Positions 15,858 to 23,771 are shown, counted from the stretch's first letter. The stretch: DNA of 35,169 nucleotides from DASXBA01 sp036406475 (GCA_036406475.1 DASXBA010000158.1:1-35169); one strand, 5' to 3'. The notes: generated by a model from the letters alone, not told the origin. Numbers and translations: made by a program.

Positions 15858-16697
15858 ATGAGCGAGCGACGGGTGTGGTTCATAACCGGGGCGTCCAGCG
15901 GCTTCGGGCTGGCTATCGCGAATGCTGCGCTCGAGCGCGGCGACAGCCTCGTCGCGACGGCCCGGTCGGTTGGGTCCCTGGAGGCGCTGACGGAGGGGGA
16001 GCACGTGGCCCTGGTGCCGCTCGACGTGACCGACGCCGCCGGGCGGGCCGCGGCCATCGGGGCCGCCATCGACCGGTTCGGGCGGATCGACGTGCTCGTC
16101 AACAACGCCGGCCGCACGCAGGTGGGTGCCGTCGAGGAGACGACGGACCGGGAGCTGCGCGACCTCTTCGACCTCCACTTCTTCGCTCCCGCCGCCCTGA
16201 CGAAGGCGGTCCTGCCGCACATGCGCAGGCAGGGCGGAGGCGCGATCGTGCAGATGTCGAGCGTGGGGGGCCAGGTCACGGCGGCGGGGTTCGGCGCGTA
16301 CTGCGCGACCAAATTCGCGCTCGAGGGCCTGAGCCAGGCCCTGCAGGAGGAGGTCGCCCCCTTCGGGATCCGGGTCCTGATCGTCGAGCCCGGCGCCTTC
16401 CGCACAGGGCTGTTCCGCCGCGGCGCCGCCTATGAGTCGGCCGAGATGGACGAGTACGCCGAGACGGTCGGGCCGACGCGCGCCTACGTCCGCGACGGCC
16501 ACCTGAAGCAGCCCGGCGATCCCGACCTGGCGGCTCGGGCGATCGTCACCGCGCTCGAGGCCGAGGACCCGCCCCTGCGCCTGGTGCTCGGCGCGGACGC
16601 CATCGGCAACATCCGCGGCCGCAACGAGCGGCTCGCGACCGAGCTCGCCGACTGGGAGGACGTCGGCCGGGCAACGGCAATCGCGACGGAGTCCTGA
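15858..16697 (+). CDS. short-chain dehydrogenase/reductase (classical SDR)
   Basis: 279 residues. The Rossmann cofactor motif TGASSGFG (about residues 10-17), the acidic segment PLDVTD, NNAG, and the catalytic Ser-Tyr-Lys set (MSSVGGQ, Tyr148 and Lys152 in YCATKFALEGLSQ) are all present. The extended C-terminus fits the SDR5-like group that uses NAD(P)H on hydroxyl or keto groups. The ATG lies directly after AGGAG (15853-15857), unusually close spacing; no better in-frame start exists because the Rossmann strand begins at once. It follows the FAD oxidoreductase by 17 nt and should be transcribed with it under TetR control. A two-step oxidation of the same substrate is a reasonable inference. 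Confidence 0.92.
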   Translation: MSERRVWFITGASSGFGLAIANAALERGDSLVATARSVGSLEALTEGEHVALVPLDVTDAAGRAAAIGAAIDRFGRIDVLVNNAGRTQVGAVEETTDRELRDLFDLHFFAPAALTKAVLPHMRRQGGGAIVQMSSVGGQVTAAGFGAYCATKFALEGLSQALQEEVAPFGIRVLIVEPGAFRTGLFRRGAAYESAEMDEYAETVGPTRAYVRDGHLKQPGDPDLAARAIVTALEAEDPPLRLVLGADAIGNIRGRNERLATELADWEDVGRATAIATES

Positions 16698-16704
16698 CCA
16701 CCGC

Positions 16705-16742
16705 AGGTACCTACGAACAGCCTCGTTCGCAAATGCTAGGCT
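16705..16742 (+). promoter_or_regulatory. leaderless promoter and candidate operator of the CMD-SDR-CocE-TetR operon
   Basis: -10 box TAGGCT (16737-16742) lies 7 nt before the GTG at 16750. An inverted repeat CGAAC-N6-GTTCG (16714-16729) sits where a -35 would be, and an 8-bp palindrome AGGTACCT (16705-16712) is just upstream. The inverted repeat could be the operator for the TetR that ends this operon. Confidence 0.45.
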
Positions 16743-16749
16743 GCCGGGC

Positions 16750-17364
16750 GTGGGGGGTGCTGCGCAGGGGAGCAGCGCGGCTGCGGGGCCGCGCATATCG
16801 CCGGGCCGGCCGGCCGACGTCGGCCGCATCAACTTCGCGATCGCGCGCCTGATCGGCGTCGCGACGGGCGGCGGTCCGCCCCATGTCTTCACCACGCTCG
16901 GCCGGCACAGGAAGCTCTTCCGCCGCTGGCTCTACTTCGCCGGCGCGCTGATGCCCGGCGGCAAGCTGCCGCGAGTCGACACCGAGCTCTTGATCCTGCG
17001 CGTGGCGCACATCACCGGCTGCGAGTACGAGTGGCGGCACCACGAGCAACTTGGGAGCCGGGCCGGCCTGAGCGCAGATGACATCGCGCGCGTGCGCGAG
17101 GGCGCTTTCGCCGAGGGCTGGAGCGACCGGCAGGCGCTCCTGCTCCGCGCGGCGGACGAGCTCCACGAGGACGGCAGGCTGTCCGACGAGCTCTGGGCCG
17201 AGCTGAGCTCCCTCCTGTCCGACGCCGACCTGATCGAGCTCTGCATGCTCGTCGGCCACTACGAGATGCTCGCGATGACGCTCAACTCGCTGGGAGTCGA
17301 GCCCGACCCGCTGCCGAGCGGGCCGCCGTCGCGAATCGTCCGCCTGCTGGAGCGCGCTACATGA
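16750..17364 (+). CDS. carboxymuconolactone decarboxylase (AhpD-like) family protein
   Basis: 204 residues. The central segment LPRVDTELLILRVAHITGCEYEWRHHE, followed by AGLSADDIARVREG, is the conserved alpha-helical CMD core, with Cys, Glu and His in place. It has the YEWRHH form found in many actinobacterial CMD proteins and not the CxxC pair of AhpD, so peroxidase-type thiol chemistry is doubtful. The GTG start is supported by a -10 box 7 nt upstream. The stop overlaps the next start (ATGA, 17361-17364), so it is translationally coupled to the SDR. It heads a four-gene operon. Function in this setting is unknown; a role in detoxifying or decarboxylating an intermediate is inference. Confidence 0.88.
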   Translation: MGGAAQGSSAAAGPRISPGRPADVGRINFAIARLIGVATGGGPPHVFTTLGRHRKLFRRWLYFAGALMPGGKLPRVDTELLILRVAHITGCEYEWRHHEQLGSRAGLSADDIARVREGAFAEGWSDRQALLLRAADELHEDGRLSDELWAELSSLLSDADLIELCMLVGHYEMLAMTLNSLGVEPDPLPSGPPSRIVRLLERAT

Positions 17365-18194
17365 CCTTCGAGGGACGGCGGGTCGTGATCACCGGCGCGG
17401 CGCGCGGAATCGGCTCGCTCCTGGCCCGCCGCCTGCACCAGCACGGCGCGCGCGTTGCTTTGCTCGGGCTCGAGCCCGAGCTTCTCGAGGGCGTGGCCGC
17501 CGAGTGTGGGGACGCGCCCTGGTTCGAGTGCGACGTGACGGACCGCGACGCGGTCGAGTCGGCGGTCACCGACGCGGTCGACCGGCTCGGGGGTCTCGAC
17601 GTGGCGGTGGCCAACGCGGGCATCGGCGGCCAGCACACGCTGGTCGACGGAGACGACTCGGTCTGGGACGCGACCATGGCGGTGAATCTCAGCGGGACCT
17701 ACAACCTCGTGCGCGCGGCCGGCCCGCACGTCGCCCATCCAGGCGGCTACTTCCTGCTCACGGCGTCGCTCGCCGCCGCCGTGCACCTGCCGCTGATGTC
17801 GGCGTACTGCGCCTCGAAGGCGGCGGTCGAGTCGCTCGGCGACTCGCTGCGGCTGGAGCTCGCCCCGTCCGGCGCCAAGGTGGGCGTGGCCTACTACGCC
17901 GAGCTCGACACGGACATGACCTCGCGCGGCTTCGCCACCAAGGCGGCCGAGGGGATGCCGATCGGCGGCCAGGGGAGGCTGCCGGTCTCGCCCGTGGAAC
18001 CCGCCATCGACGCGCTCGAGCGCGGGATCGAGCGGCGCTCGCGCCGGGTCGTTTCGCCGCGCTGGGTCGCCGCGGTGCTGCCGATACGGATGATCGCCCA
18101 GCGGGTGGTCGAGACGCAGGCGCGCCGTGGCCTGCGGAGGACGATGGAGGTGGCGCGCTCGGAGCGCCCGCCGCTGACGACCGAGCAGCCGTGA
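17361..18194 (+). CDS. short-chain dehydrogenase/reductase
   Basis: 277 residues. TGAARGIG (about residues 11-18) binds NAD(P); CDVTD, ANAGIGG, TASLAAAVH and Tyr149/Lys153 in YCASKAAVESLGDSLRLEL complete the classical SDR set. The C-terminal region (VSPVEPAIDALERGIERRSRRVVSPRW, then VLPIRMIAQRVVE) matches SDRs common in actinobacterial lipid and steroid gene clusters. It starts by ATGA overlap with the CMD gene and ends by GTGA overlap with the secreted hydrolase. It is not a close copy of the SDR at 15858-16697 (different C-terminus), so the two are probably not redundant. Confidence 0.92.
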   Translation: MTFEGRRVVITGAARGIGSLLARRLHQHGARVALLGLEPELLEGVAAECGDAPWFECDVTDRDAVESAVTDAVDRLGGLDVAVANAGIGGQHTLVDGDDSVWDATMAVNLSGTYNLVRAAGPHVAHPGGYFLLTASLAAAVHLPLMSAYCASKAAVESLGDSLRLELAPSGAKVGVAYYAELDTDMTSRGFATKAAEGMPIGGQGRLPVSPVEPAIDALERGIERRSRRVVSPRWVAAVLPIRMIAQRVVETQARRGLRRTMEVARSERPPLTTEQP

Positions 18195-19906
18195 GGTCCG
18201 CGCTCGCCATCGGGGCCGTTCTCGCGGCGCTGCTGGCGGCGGCGCCCGCGCAGGCGGCGCCGGTCTCCCAGGACGCGCGCTTCACGGCGTCCGACGGCGT
18301 GTCGCTAGCGACCACGGTCAGCGGCGAGGGATCGCTCAGCGCCCGGCCGACGCTCGTCGAATTCAGCCCCTACGGGCGAGGCAGCGGCACGCTCGACCCC
18401 GGCCCGGACTACAACACGCTGCTCGTCCAGATCCGCGGCACCGGCGACAGCGACGGCAGCTTCGACGCGCTCGGGCCGCGCACCCAGGACGATGTGGCCG
18501 AGGTGCTGCGCTGGGCGTGCGACCAGCCCTGGAGCGACGGCCGCCTGGCGCTCAACGGCTTCTCGGCCAGCGCGATCACGATCTACAACTCGCTCCACAA
18601 CGAGCTGCCGTGCGTCAAGGCGGCGGTGCTCAAGTCCGGGACCTTCGAGCTCTACCGCGACCTGATCTGGCCGGGCGGCATCAGCAACCTCGTGCCTGCC
18701 GCGGGCGTGATGGGGCTGATCGGCGCACCCGCGCTCGAGCAGGGAGGCGACCGCCTGAGCCGCAATCCCGCCTCGGGCGCGGACATCGCCCGCGGGCTGG
18801 CCGAGGCCGGGCTTAACGGCATGCAGCACTCGACCCTCGACTCCTGGTGGCGGGAGCGAGGCTTCCGCGGCGACGTCAACCACCTGCCGACGCTCATGAT
18901 CGACGGCTTCTACGACGTCGAGTCCCGCGGTGCCTTCCAGGGCTTCCAGCAGCTGCGCGGCGACGGCGCCCACCTCGTCGTGGTGGGCGGCCACGACGGC
19001 GCGCCGGCGGGCACCGACGCCGGCCTCGGCGAGGCCCGCGCCTGGCTCGACCGCTACGTGCGCGGGATCGACAACGGCGTCGACACCCACCGCAAGGTGC
19101 AGCTCTGGCTTCCGGACGGCGACCGCGAAGACTTCCTCAAGGGCGACTTCGTCCGCTTCGACGCCGACGACTGGCCGGTGCCCGGGACGCGCTGGTCGTC
19201 GCTGGCTCTCGACCCGGCCCGCGCCGGGGGCGGCCGGTCGCTCAACGACGGTTCGCTCACGCTCGGCACACCTGCGGGCACGGCCCAGCAGAGCTTCACC
19301 TCGCTGCCCTCTCCGCCGAGCGCCAGCGACCAGCCGAACACGGCTCTCGTGGGCGCGTCCGGGGCGAACGCGATCACCGGCCCGCTGCCGATCCTCACCG
19401 ACATGACGATCGCCGAGCCGCTGGGGCTGAGCTACACGACCAAGCCGTTCGCCTCCGACGTCCTCACCGCCGGCCCCGCGAGCCTCGAGCTCCGTGTCTC
19501 CACGACCGCGCCGGAGACCGGCCTCTGGGCGGTGGTCTCCGACGTCGATTCGAAGGGGACGGCGCATTCGGTGGCCACCGGCCGGCTCTCGACCGCATAC
19601 CCCGGCGTCGACGACGCACGCTCGCTGCACGACCCGGACACGGGGGCCATCGTCCAGCCCTACGGCGACTACTCGCACAAGACCCCGGCCACTCCCGGTC
19701 AGGAGCGGCTCTACCGGATCGAGCTGTGGCCGATCGGGAACCGCTTCAAGGCGGGCGATCGCCTGCGCGTACACGTGCTCGGCGCCTCCGCGGCGTCGGC
19801 GCCGCAGACGCCGTCCGTCGACACCGTGCGCGTCGGCGCGGGGAGCGGCTCGCGGCTGCTGCTTCCGGTGCTGCCCGGCTCCGACCTGCACGCGGCGCTC
19901 CGGTGA
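18191..19906 (+). CDS. secreted CocE/NonD family hydrolase
   Basis: 571 residues. A clean signal peptide occupies residues 1-22, ending AQA. The hydrolase domain starts RFTASDGVSLATTV, then LVQIRGTGDSDGSF, the nucleophile elbow LNGFSASAI with Ser125, the acid region MIDGFYDVESRGAF, and the catalytic His in VVGGHDGAP. The C-terminal X-Pro jelly-roll contains ASLELRVSTTAPETGLWAVV, then YRIELWPIGNRFKAGDRLRV. It is a shorter subtype than the other two CocE genes here, lacks their C-terminal CPGL-CR motif and has few Cys. The GTG start overlaps the SDR stop (GTGA). It is the one predicted exported enzyme of the operon, so it may release the substrate that the SDR then handles inside the cell (inference). 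Confidence 0.92.
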   Translation: MRSALAIGAVLAALLAAAPAQAAPVSQDARFTASDGVSLATTVSGEGSLSARPTLVEFSPYGRGSGTLDPGPDYNTLLVQIRGTGDSDGSFDALGPRTQDDVAEVLRWACDQPWSDGRLALNGFSASAITIYNSLHNELPCVKAAVLKSGTFELYRDLIWPGGISNLVPAAGVMGLIGAPALEQGGDRLSRNPASGADIARGLAEAGLNGMQHSTLDSWWRERGFRGDVNHLPTLMIDGFYDVESRGAFQGFQQLRGDGAHLVVVGGHDGAPAGTDAGLGEARAWLDRYVRGIDNGVDTHRKVQLWLPDGDREDFLKGDFVRFDADDWPVPGTRWSSLALDPARAGGGRSLNDGSLTLGTPAGTAQQSFTSLPSPPSASDQPNTALVGASGANAITGPLPILTDMTIAEPLGLSYTTKPFASDVLTAGPASLELRVSTTAPETGLWAVVSDVDSKGTAHSVATGRLSTAYPGVDDARSLHDPDTGAIVQPYGDYSHKTPATPGQERLYRIELWPIGNRFKAGDRLRVHVLGASAASAPQTPSVDTVRVGAGSGSRLLLPVLPGSDLHAALR

Positions 19907-20505
19907 CGGTCGAGATGAGCCCCCTCCCGCGGGGGAGGCACGGCCTCTCGCGCGAGCAGGTCGAGGGCTCGCAGCGCATGCGCCTCGTGCGGGCGATGTG
20001 CGAGGTCATGGCCGAAAGCGGCTACGCCAGGACCTCGGTCGCCGACATCCTGCGCCGGGCGCGCGTCTCGCGCGAGACCTTCTACGAGCTGTTCGACTCG
20101 AAGGAGGACTGCTTCATGAGCGCCTTCGAGGAGGCCTACGGCCACCTCCTCGACGCGGCCACTCCGAGCGGTGGCGGCGCGCCGATCGACCGCTTCTCAC
20201 AGCTGCTCCGCGACTACCTCGGCGCCCTAGCCGCCGACCCCGCGGCGGCGCGCGTGTTCCTCGTCGAGGTCTACGCCGCCGAGCCGTCGGCGCTCGCGCG
20301 CCGGCAGGAGCTCCAGCAGGGCCTCGTGCAGTCGGTCGCCGTGCTGACCGGAGCGACCCGCAAGCAGGACCGCTTCGCGATCGACGCGCTGCTGGCCGCG
20401 CTCGTCCAGATGGTCACGGCGCGGGTGGCCGTGGGCGACGTGGACGGCCTGCGGAAGCTGCACACGCCGATGGTCGCGCTCGCGCGCAGGCTGGGCCTCG
20501 GCTAG
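19903..20505 (+). CDS. TetR family regulator
   Basis: 200 residues. The helix-turn-helix is clear: MRLVRAMCEVMAESGYARTS, then VADILRRARVSRETFYELFDSKEDCFMSAF. The C-terminal domain is helical and variable. The GTG start overlaps the stop of the CocE gene (GTGA); an ATG at 19915 is an alternative. As last gene of the CMD-SDR-CocE operon it probably autoregulates the operon, perhaps at the inverted repeat at 16714-16729. Its last 4 bp overlap the convergent SnoaL-like gene. Confidence 0.92.
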   Translation: MTVEMSPLPRGRHGLSREQVEGSQRMRLVRAMCEVMAESGYARTSVADILRRARVSRETFYELFDSKEDCFMSAFEEAYGHLLDAATPSGGGAPIDRFSQLLRDYLGALAADPAAARVFLVEVYAAEPSALARRQELQQGLVQSVAVLTGATRKQDRFAIDALLAALVQMVTARVAVGDVDGLRKLHTPMVALARRLGLG

Positions 20506-20957
20506 CAGCCGCCCAGGCAGGGCAGTCCAGCGGCCTCGAGCGCCGCGCACGGCTCGGTGAAGGCCTCTCTCCTGCTGATCTTCCGGTTCTCGAACCAGTA
20601 GACGAGGAAGATGCTCATCTCGACCTCCACTCCGCTGCCGCGGCCGCGGCCGCGAAGGCGCTCGGAGATCACGATCACGTCCTCCTTGTGATGCAGCACC
20701 TCGTCGAGCGTCGCCTCGAGCACCTCCCACGCCGATCGGATCGCACGCATCCACTCCTTGATCGCGTGCCGGCCGCGGTAGACCTCGGCGATGCCGGGAA
20801 AGGCGCCGCTGGCTCCCCACTCCACGTCGCTGGTGGCCAGATCCATCACGGCCTCGGCGTCGCCCCGGCTGAAGGCCGCCTGTCCGCGCGTCACGGTCGC
20901 GATCGCGTGAGGGACCGTGGTGTTGCGCCGGCGTGATTGGACTGCTTGGCGTGCCAT
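20502..20957 (-). CDS. SnoaL-like (NTF2-fold) protein
   Basis: 151 residues. HAIATVTRGQAAFSRGDAEAVMDLATSDVEW, then FPGIAEVYRGRHAIKEWMRA, then EDVIVISERLRGRGRGSGVEV, give the helix-helix-sheet cone of the nuclear transport factor 2 superfamily, SnoaL/ketosteroid-isomerase-like branch. Such proteins bind or isomerise small hydrophobic compounds, but many are uncharacterised and no catalytic pair can be assigned. The end is Cys-containing (CAALEAAGLPCLGGC), with three Cys in 15 residues, unusual for the family and a possible metal or disulfide site. ATG start at 20955-20957. It converges with TetR, overlapping by 4 bp. Confidence 0.8.
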   Translation of the reverse strand: MARQAVQSRRRNTTVPHAIATVTRGQAAFSRGDAEAVMDLATSDVEWGASGAFPGIAEVYRGRHAIKEWMRAIRSAWEVLEATLDEVLHHKEDVIVISERLRGRGRGSGVEVEMSIFLVYWFENRKISRREAFTEPCAALEAAGLPCLGGC

Positions 20958-20997
20958 ATAGAAGGGGTAATACGGCCCAACCCCCGGAGAGGTTCAG

Positions 20998-21375
20998 CTA
21001 GCGCTGGAGCGGCAGATCGCGGGCGGCTCCGTTCGGCTCGCGGCCCGTGTCGGGGTCCACGTGGTTGTGCTTGCCGGAGAGGCCGCTCGTGCGCAGCGTG
21101 ACCGTCATCGTGCCGAGCCAGAGGGTGATGAGGGCGACGACCGCGATCGCCGCCCAGGTCGAGCGCGCCCGAGCCAGCTGGTAGAGGCATATCCCGATCC
21201 CAATGGCGGTGATGCTGGTGCCGGAGGCGATCAGGACGTGGCCGGGGTTGCCGAGGCTGAGAACGCTCTCCCGCTCCGCGAGTCCGGGGTCGTGGTGGTG
21301 GAGCAGCGTGTCCCAGATGATGCCCACGAACTGCACGCAGAGCCCGGCGAAGGCCGTCCAGGCGCCGCCGTTCAC
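20998..21375 (-). CDS. small membrane protein (about 3 TM) coupled to the Cys-rich protein
   Basis: 125 residues; I do not recognise the family. Three hydrophobic spans are visible: AFAGLCVQFVGIIW, HVLIASGTSITAIGIGICLY and WAAIAVVALITLWLGTMTV. Between spans 1 and 2 lies a His-rich loop (DTLLHHHDPGLAERE), and the C-terminal tail is polar with another His motif (GKHNHVDPDTGREPNG). The repeated H-x-D-P element could be a metal site (inference). The GTG start (21373-21375) overlaps the stop of the upstream Cys-rich gene as GTGA, so the two are translationally coupled and probably act together. A longer upstream extension of the frame overlaps that gene and is rejected. Confidence 0.7.
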   Translation of the reverse strand: MNGGAWTAFAGLCVQFVGIIWDTLLHHHDPGLAERESVLSLGNPGHVLIASGTSITAIGIGICLYQLARARSTWAAIAVVALITLWLGTMTVTLRTSGLSGKHNHVDPDTGREPNGAARDLPLQR

Positions 21376-22427
21376 GACAACGGCTCCCGCGCCGCCGCGC
21401 GCCGAACCGCCGCCGAGCATTCGCCTCGCAGCGGTCCCACCGCCTGGCAGAAGGTCGCGGCCTCCGCGGTCCGGTCGTAGTGGAAGACGAACCAGCCGGC
21501 CGCGCCCTCGACGCAGCGGCGCCGGCCCGCGGCGTCCGCCGCGAGGCCGCAGATCTGGGCCGTGCCGCCCGCCTGGACGGTCACGTCGGGCTGGCTCGAG
21601 ATGTTCAGGTCCGCCGCCGCCTCGCCGAGCTGGCGCTCGCACTCCGGGCGACCCCCGGCACCGACCCGGCGGCAGAGCGCGAAGATCGTGCGGAAGTCGC
21701 CGCGCGTGACCTCGAGCGCGTAGAGCACCTGGCGCTTGAGGCAGCTCAGGCTGTAGCGGCCGGGCAGCAGCGAGCAGAGCCGGAGCGGCCGCTGCGGGTC
21801 GAGGTAGCGGGTGGGATGGCGCGGATCGTCCTGCGCCATCACGTTCTGCATGAAGACGCCGTCGTAGCAGTTGCGGCGCTCGTAGCCTGCGCTCAACCGG
21901 TCACAGAGCCCGAGCGATTTCGGGACGTCGTTGGCCCTGACCGCCATGAAGCCGTGGCCGAGGCCGTGGGCGCAATTGCCCTCGTCGGTGGAGTGGCGGC
22001 GCAGGCTCGCGCAGATGCCGTTGGGCCGCGCGAGCGCACGCGATCGCTCCGGGCCGGCCACGATCGCCTCCATCGCGCCGTGGTAGTAGCCGGAGGCGCA
22101 GAAGCGGTCGCCGTGGCGGTAGGCCTCGGCCACGCTGCGATAGCGCTCGCCGGCCGCGTGGCCGATCACGTGAGCCAGGCTGTGGCAGCGGGCGCGGACC
22201 ACCGGGTCACGCGCGTAGTCGGCGCGGAAGACCCGCATCGCCCGCTCCGGCCCGGCGTCGTCCACCAGCTGCGCGTAGCGGGTCTCGTAGCAGCCGAGGT
22301 CACCGGCGCCGCAGCGAGCCGCCGCGCGGTGGGGCGAGGAGTCGCCGATCAGCGCGAAGTTGAGCACCGCCAGGACGGCCACCCCGGCGGCCGCCGCCGC
22401 GAGCACGGCCCCGCGCGTCCGGTTCAT
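21372..22427 (-). CDS. membrane-anchored 16-cysteine repeat protein, family not recognised
   Basis: 351 residues from the ATG at 22425-22427; a longer frame upstream would overlap the desaturase gene. Residues 7-27 are one hydrophobic span after MNRTR, a signal anchor. The rest has 16 Cys, all after the span. They fall into about eight pairs following a repeated helical-hairpin pattern: a Cys near the end of one helix (LCDRL, LCSLL, LCRRV, ICGLA, FCQAV) and, 10-20 residues on, a second Cys opening the next (NCYDGVFMQ, SCLKRQVLY, ECERQLGEA, RCVEGAAGW, ECSAAVRR). The early repeats also carry His-Gly motifs: CHSLAHVIGHAAGE, CASGYYHGAME and CAHGLGHGFMA. This suggests a disulfide-stapled alpha-repeat solenoid on the outer face of the membrane, with a possible His metal or haem site. 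It is coupled to the 3-TM gene downstream. Confidence 0.75.
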   Translation of the reverse strand: MNRTRGAVLAAAAAGVAVLAVLNFALIGDSSPHRAAARCGAGDLGCYETRYAQLVDDAGPERAMRVFRADYARDPVVRARCHSLAHVIGHAAGERYRSVAEAYRHGDRFCASGYYHGAMEAIVAGPERSRALARPNGICASLRRHSTDEGNCAHGLGHGFMAVRANDVPKSLGLCDRLSAGYERRNCYDGVFMQNVMAQDDPRHPTRYLDPQRPLRLCSLLPGRYSLSCLKRQVLYALEVTRGDFRTIFALCRRVGAGGRPECERQLGEAAADLNISSQPDVTVQAGGTAQICGLAADAAGRRRCVEGAAGWFVFHYDRTAEAATFCQAVGPLRGECSAAVRRAAAREPLS

Positions 22428-22503
22428 GCCCGGCAGGAAAGCAGCGCGGGCGGCGGTTCGCGCCGGGTGATCCAAATCGTGCCCCGGGGCGAAATGGAAG
22501 ACC

Positions 22504-23550
22504 GTGGACACAGCAGCCATCCCTCCGCGCAAGACCTGGAAGAAGGACCTCTCCCGCTACCTGGCGATCGACCGGCGCCGGAGCCTCGGGCAGGTCGCAA
22601 GCGTCGTGCTGCCCTACCTGGGCGTCTGGGCCCTCGCGGCGATCGTCCGGCCGGGCCCGTGGCTCGCTGCCGGGCTGGGCCTGGTGGCCACGGTCTTCCT
22701 GATCCGGATGTACTCGCTCTTCCACGACCTGACGCACACCTCGCTGTTCGCCTCGCGCTCGGCCAACACCCGCTTCGGCCACCTGCTCGGCTTCCTCCTC
22801 TTCACGCCCTACCGCTGGTGGCAGCGCCAGCACGCGCTGCATCACGCGAACGCGGGCAACCTCGACGCGCGCGGGCCGGGCGAGATCTACACGATGACCC
22901 TGGCCGAGTACGAGGGCTCGTCCCGCATCCGCCGCATCGGCTACCGGCTCTACCGCAACCCGTTCCTGATGCTGCTCGTCGGCCCGAGCCTGGTGTTCCT
23001 GTTCGAGCGCCGCTTCCCGCAGCGCGGGATGTCGAGGCGGATCCTTGCCAGCGTCGTTGCGACGAATGTCGCACTCGCCGGCTGGGCGATCGGCTGGAGC
23101 GCGCTGGTCGGCTGGCAGACCTTCCTGATCCTCCAGGGCACGACGCTGGTGGCCGGTGGGGCGATCGCCGCCTGGCTGCTCTACATCCAGCACCAGTACG
23201 AGGACACCTACTACCAGGCCGCGGGCGACTGGCAGTTCGAGCTCGCCGCGCTACAGGGCAGCTCCTACCTCGCGCTCCCGCGCGCGCTCGCGTGGGTGCT
23301 GGGCAACGCCAACTTCCATCACGTGCACCACCTCAGCGCGAAGATCCCGAACTACCGGCTGCGCGCCGCGCACGAGGAGCAGGAGATGTTCGCGCAGACG
23401 CCGGTGGTGACCTTCCGCAGCGGCATCGCGGCGCTCCGGCTCAAGCTCTGGGACGAGAAGAGCGGCCGCCTGGTCCGCTTCCCGCGGCTAGTAGCGCTCG
23501 ACGACGTCGCGCGTGCGGCGGCGATCCGACCAGCGGGCCAGGAGCGCTAG
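22504..23550 (+). CDS. membrane fatty acid desaturase
   Basis: 348 residues. The three histidine boxes of the di-iron membrane desaturases are present: HDLTH (residues 74-78), HALHH (110-114) and, after the TM hairpins, NFHHVHH (His272-His276). Four or more hydrophobic spans separate them as expected (residues about 30-70, 155-170 and 185-230). It inserts a double bond in acyl chains at the cytoplasmic face of the membrane. The arrangement and length fit the delta-12/omega-3-like FA_desaturase group. The GTG start has GGAAG just upstream (22496-22500). It is divergent from the Cys-rich protein, 76 bp apart. The 3' end overlaps the convergent DUF6458 gene by 63 bp. Confidence 0.93.
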   Translation: MDTAAIPPRKTWKKDLSRYLAIDRRRSLGQVASVVLPYLGVWALAAIVRPGPWLAAGLGLVATVFLIRMYSLFHDLTHTSLFASRSANTRFGHLLGFLLFTPYRWWQRQHALHHANAGNLDARGPGEIYTMTLAEYEGSSRIRRIGYRLYRNPFLMLLVGPSLVFLFERRFPQRGMSRRILASVVATNVALAGWAIGWSALVGWQTFLILQGTTLVAGGAIAAWLLYIQHQYEDTYYQAAGDWQFELAALQGSSYLALPRALAWVLGNANFHHVHHLSAKIPNYRLRAAHEEQEMFAQTPVVTFRSGIAALRLKLWDEKSGRLVRFPRLVALDDVARAAAIRPAGQER

Positions 23551-23709
23551 CGAGATCAGCAGGGCTATCACGCCGGCGACCATCAGGATCAGCCCGGCGG
23601 TCTGGATGTCGATGCCGGCCACCTGCGCGGTGACGGCGTAGCGCAGGATCGCGCCGACGGCTATCAGGAAGATCGAGGTGCCGATGTACATGCGGTTGGC
23701 ATTGCCCAT
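23488..23709 (-). CDS. DUF6458 small two-TM membrane protein
   Basis: 73 residues (67 if the second ATG at 23691 is used, which matches the usual start of this family better). The pattern IGTSIFLIAVGAILRYAVT, then GIDIQTAGLILMVAGVIALLISL, is that of the DUF6458 family: short two-TM proteins common in Actinobacteria, function unknown. The C-terminal end is charged (WSDRRRTRDVVERY). The gene converges with the desaturase, overlapping its last 63 bp, a rather long antisense overlap; the conservation of the TM pattern argues that both are real. Confidence 0.75.
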   Translation of the reverse strand: MGNANRMYIGTSIFLIAVGAILRYAVTAQVAGIDIQTAGLILMVAGVIALLISLALLARWSDRRRTRDVVERY

Positions 23710-23771
23710 CGTCCCGGTCCCGAAACCGAACCGGACCGATGTTCTAGTGCGCCGAGTGTGCGAGCCCGTCG

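Noticed and set aside
18847..19902. Upstream extension of the second TetR frame
   Set aside because: Out of frame with the CocE gene and without protein-like composition; the TetR start is at the GTGA overlap, 19903.
21376..21642. N-terminal extension of the small 3-TM protein
   Set aside because: Arg/Gly-rich shadow of the Cys-rich gene; the GTG at 21375 with GTGA overlap is the natural start.
22428..22532. N-terminal extension of the Cys-rich protein
   Set aside because: Would overlap the divergent desaturase gene and put the signal anchor in mid-protein; the ATG at 22427 precedes the anchor directly.
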